23,763 nucleotides of DNA from Clostridia bacterium (GTDB lineage Bacteria > Bacillota > Clostridia > Christensenellales > CAG-138): positions 1-23,763 of the forward strand of contig JAEDJH010000016.1 of assembly GCA_016296415.1 (NCBI GenBank), in the 5' to 3' direction. The notes under the pieces are model-generated. The model made no database searches, was not told the origin of the DNA, and saw only the letters and a program-made list of their open reading frames with translations. Position 1 is the first letter of the stretch, and each line of letters starts with the position of its first letter. The position numbers were made by a program, and so were the translations under genes. Positions 23,702-23,763 of the stretch are shown one piece after another.

Positions 23702-23763
23702 TTGGCTAACCATAAATCCGCTATCAAGCGCATTGGCGTTACCGAAAAGAAAAACCTTCGCAA
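23702..23763 (+). CDS. rpsT: 30S ribosomal protein S20 (N-terminal fragment, cut by window edge)
   Basis: The 20 visible full codons read MANHKSAIKRIGVTEKKNLR, the characteristic basic N-terminus of S20, which binds 16S rRNA early in 30S assembly. The start is TTG at 23702, set by GGGGGTGA at 23689-23696. The TTG four bases upstream reads into a stop after two codons. A UUG start is also used by E. coli rpsT. The gene is divergent from gpr and has its own strong promoter; the rest lies beyond the right edge. Confidence 0.93.
   Translation, partial: MANHKSAIKRIGVTEKKNLR

Overview
The window reads as a chromosomal segment of an anaerobic, spore-forming member of the Clostridia (probably Oscillospirales-like; this is inferred from gene content, not from a search). 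The support is: a spore germination protease (gpr), a PdaB-type sporulation deacetylase, a complete clostridial-order rnfCDGEAB operon, an NfnA-type flavoprotein, the dgt-dnaG-sigA block, and an efp gene next to a CD1247-type Cys-rich protein. Coding density is high, and Shine-Dalgarno sites and sigma-A-like promoters are easy to read. TTG starts are used for dnaG, rnfC and rpsT. No rRNA, tRNA, insertion sequence, prophage or CRISPR array was seen, and no gene-free stretch exceeds 300 bases.

Layout. 1-2439 (minus): popT (DUF368 lipid-carrier transporter), tcdA (tRNA t6A cyclising enzyme, 1-nt overlap), then an Nfn-type electron-transfer flavoprotein cut by the left edge. 2638-4692 (plus): a GT4 glycosyltransferase and a PdaB-like polysaccharide deacetylase with a sigma-E-like promoter, closed by a terminator. 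4906-7173 (plus): M24 aminopeptidase, efp, and a small acidic Asp-Cys protein, closed by a terminator. 7370-11382 (plus): dgt, dnaG, sigA, closed by a terminator shared with a convergent MocR-type aminotransferase (11452-12720, minus). 12866-14072 (plus): a sirtuin translationally coupled to a small papain/C39-like protein. 14182-14673 (plus): a zinc-ribbon membrane protein. 14800-19601 (minus): rnfCDGEAB. 19815-22463 (plus): a Ca2+-type P-type ATPase, followed by a tandem palindromic repeat and a bidirectional terminator. 22558-23478 (minus): gpr. 23702 to the right edge (plus): rpsT (ribosomal protein S20), truncated.

How the parts fit. Rnf couples ferredoxin and NAD to an ion gradient, and NfnA belongs to a complex that links ferredoxin, NADH and NADPH, so two redox-balancing systems of anaerobes flank the window. 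PopT, the glycosyltransferase and the deacetylase concern the envelope or spore cortex. The central block is housekeeping: replication priming, primary sigma factor, dNTP control and translation.

Most of the window is conserved chromosome, and I do not see a large undescribed system such as a defence island. The least explained items are the sirtuin plus cysteine-protease-like pair (12866-14072), the Asp-Cys protein (6685-7173), and two short tandem repeat blocks (6563-6612 and 22469-22518).
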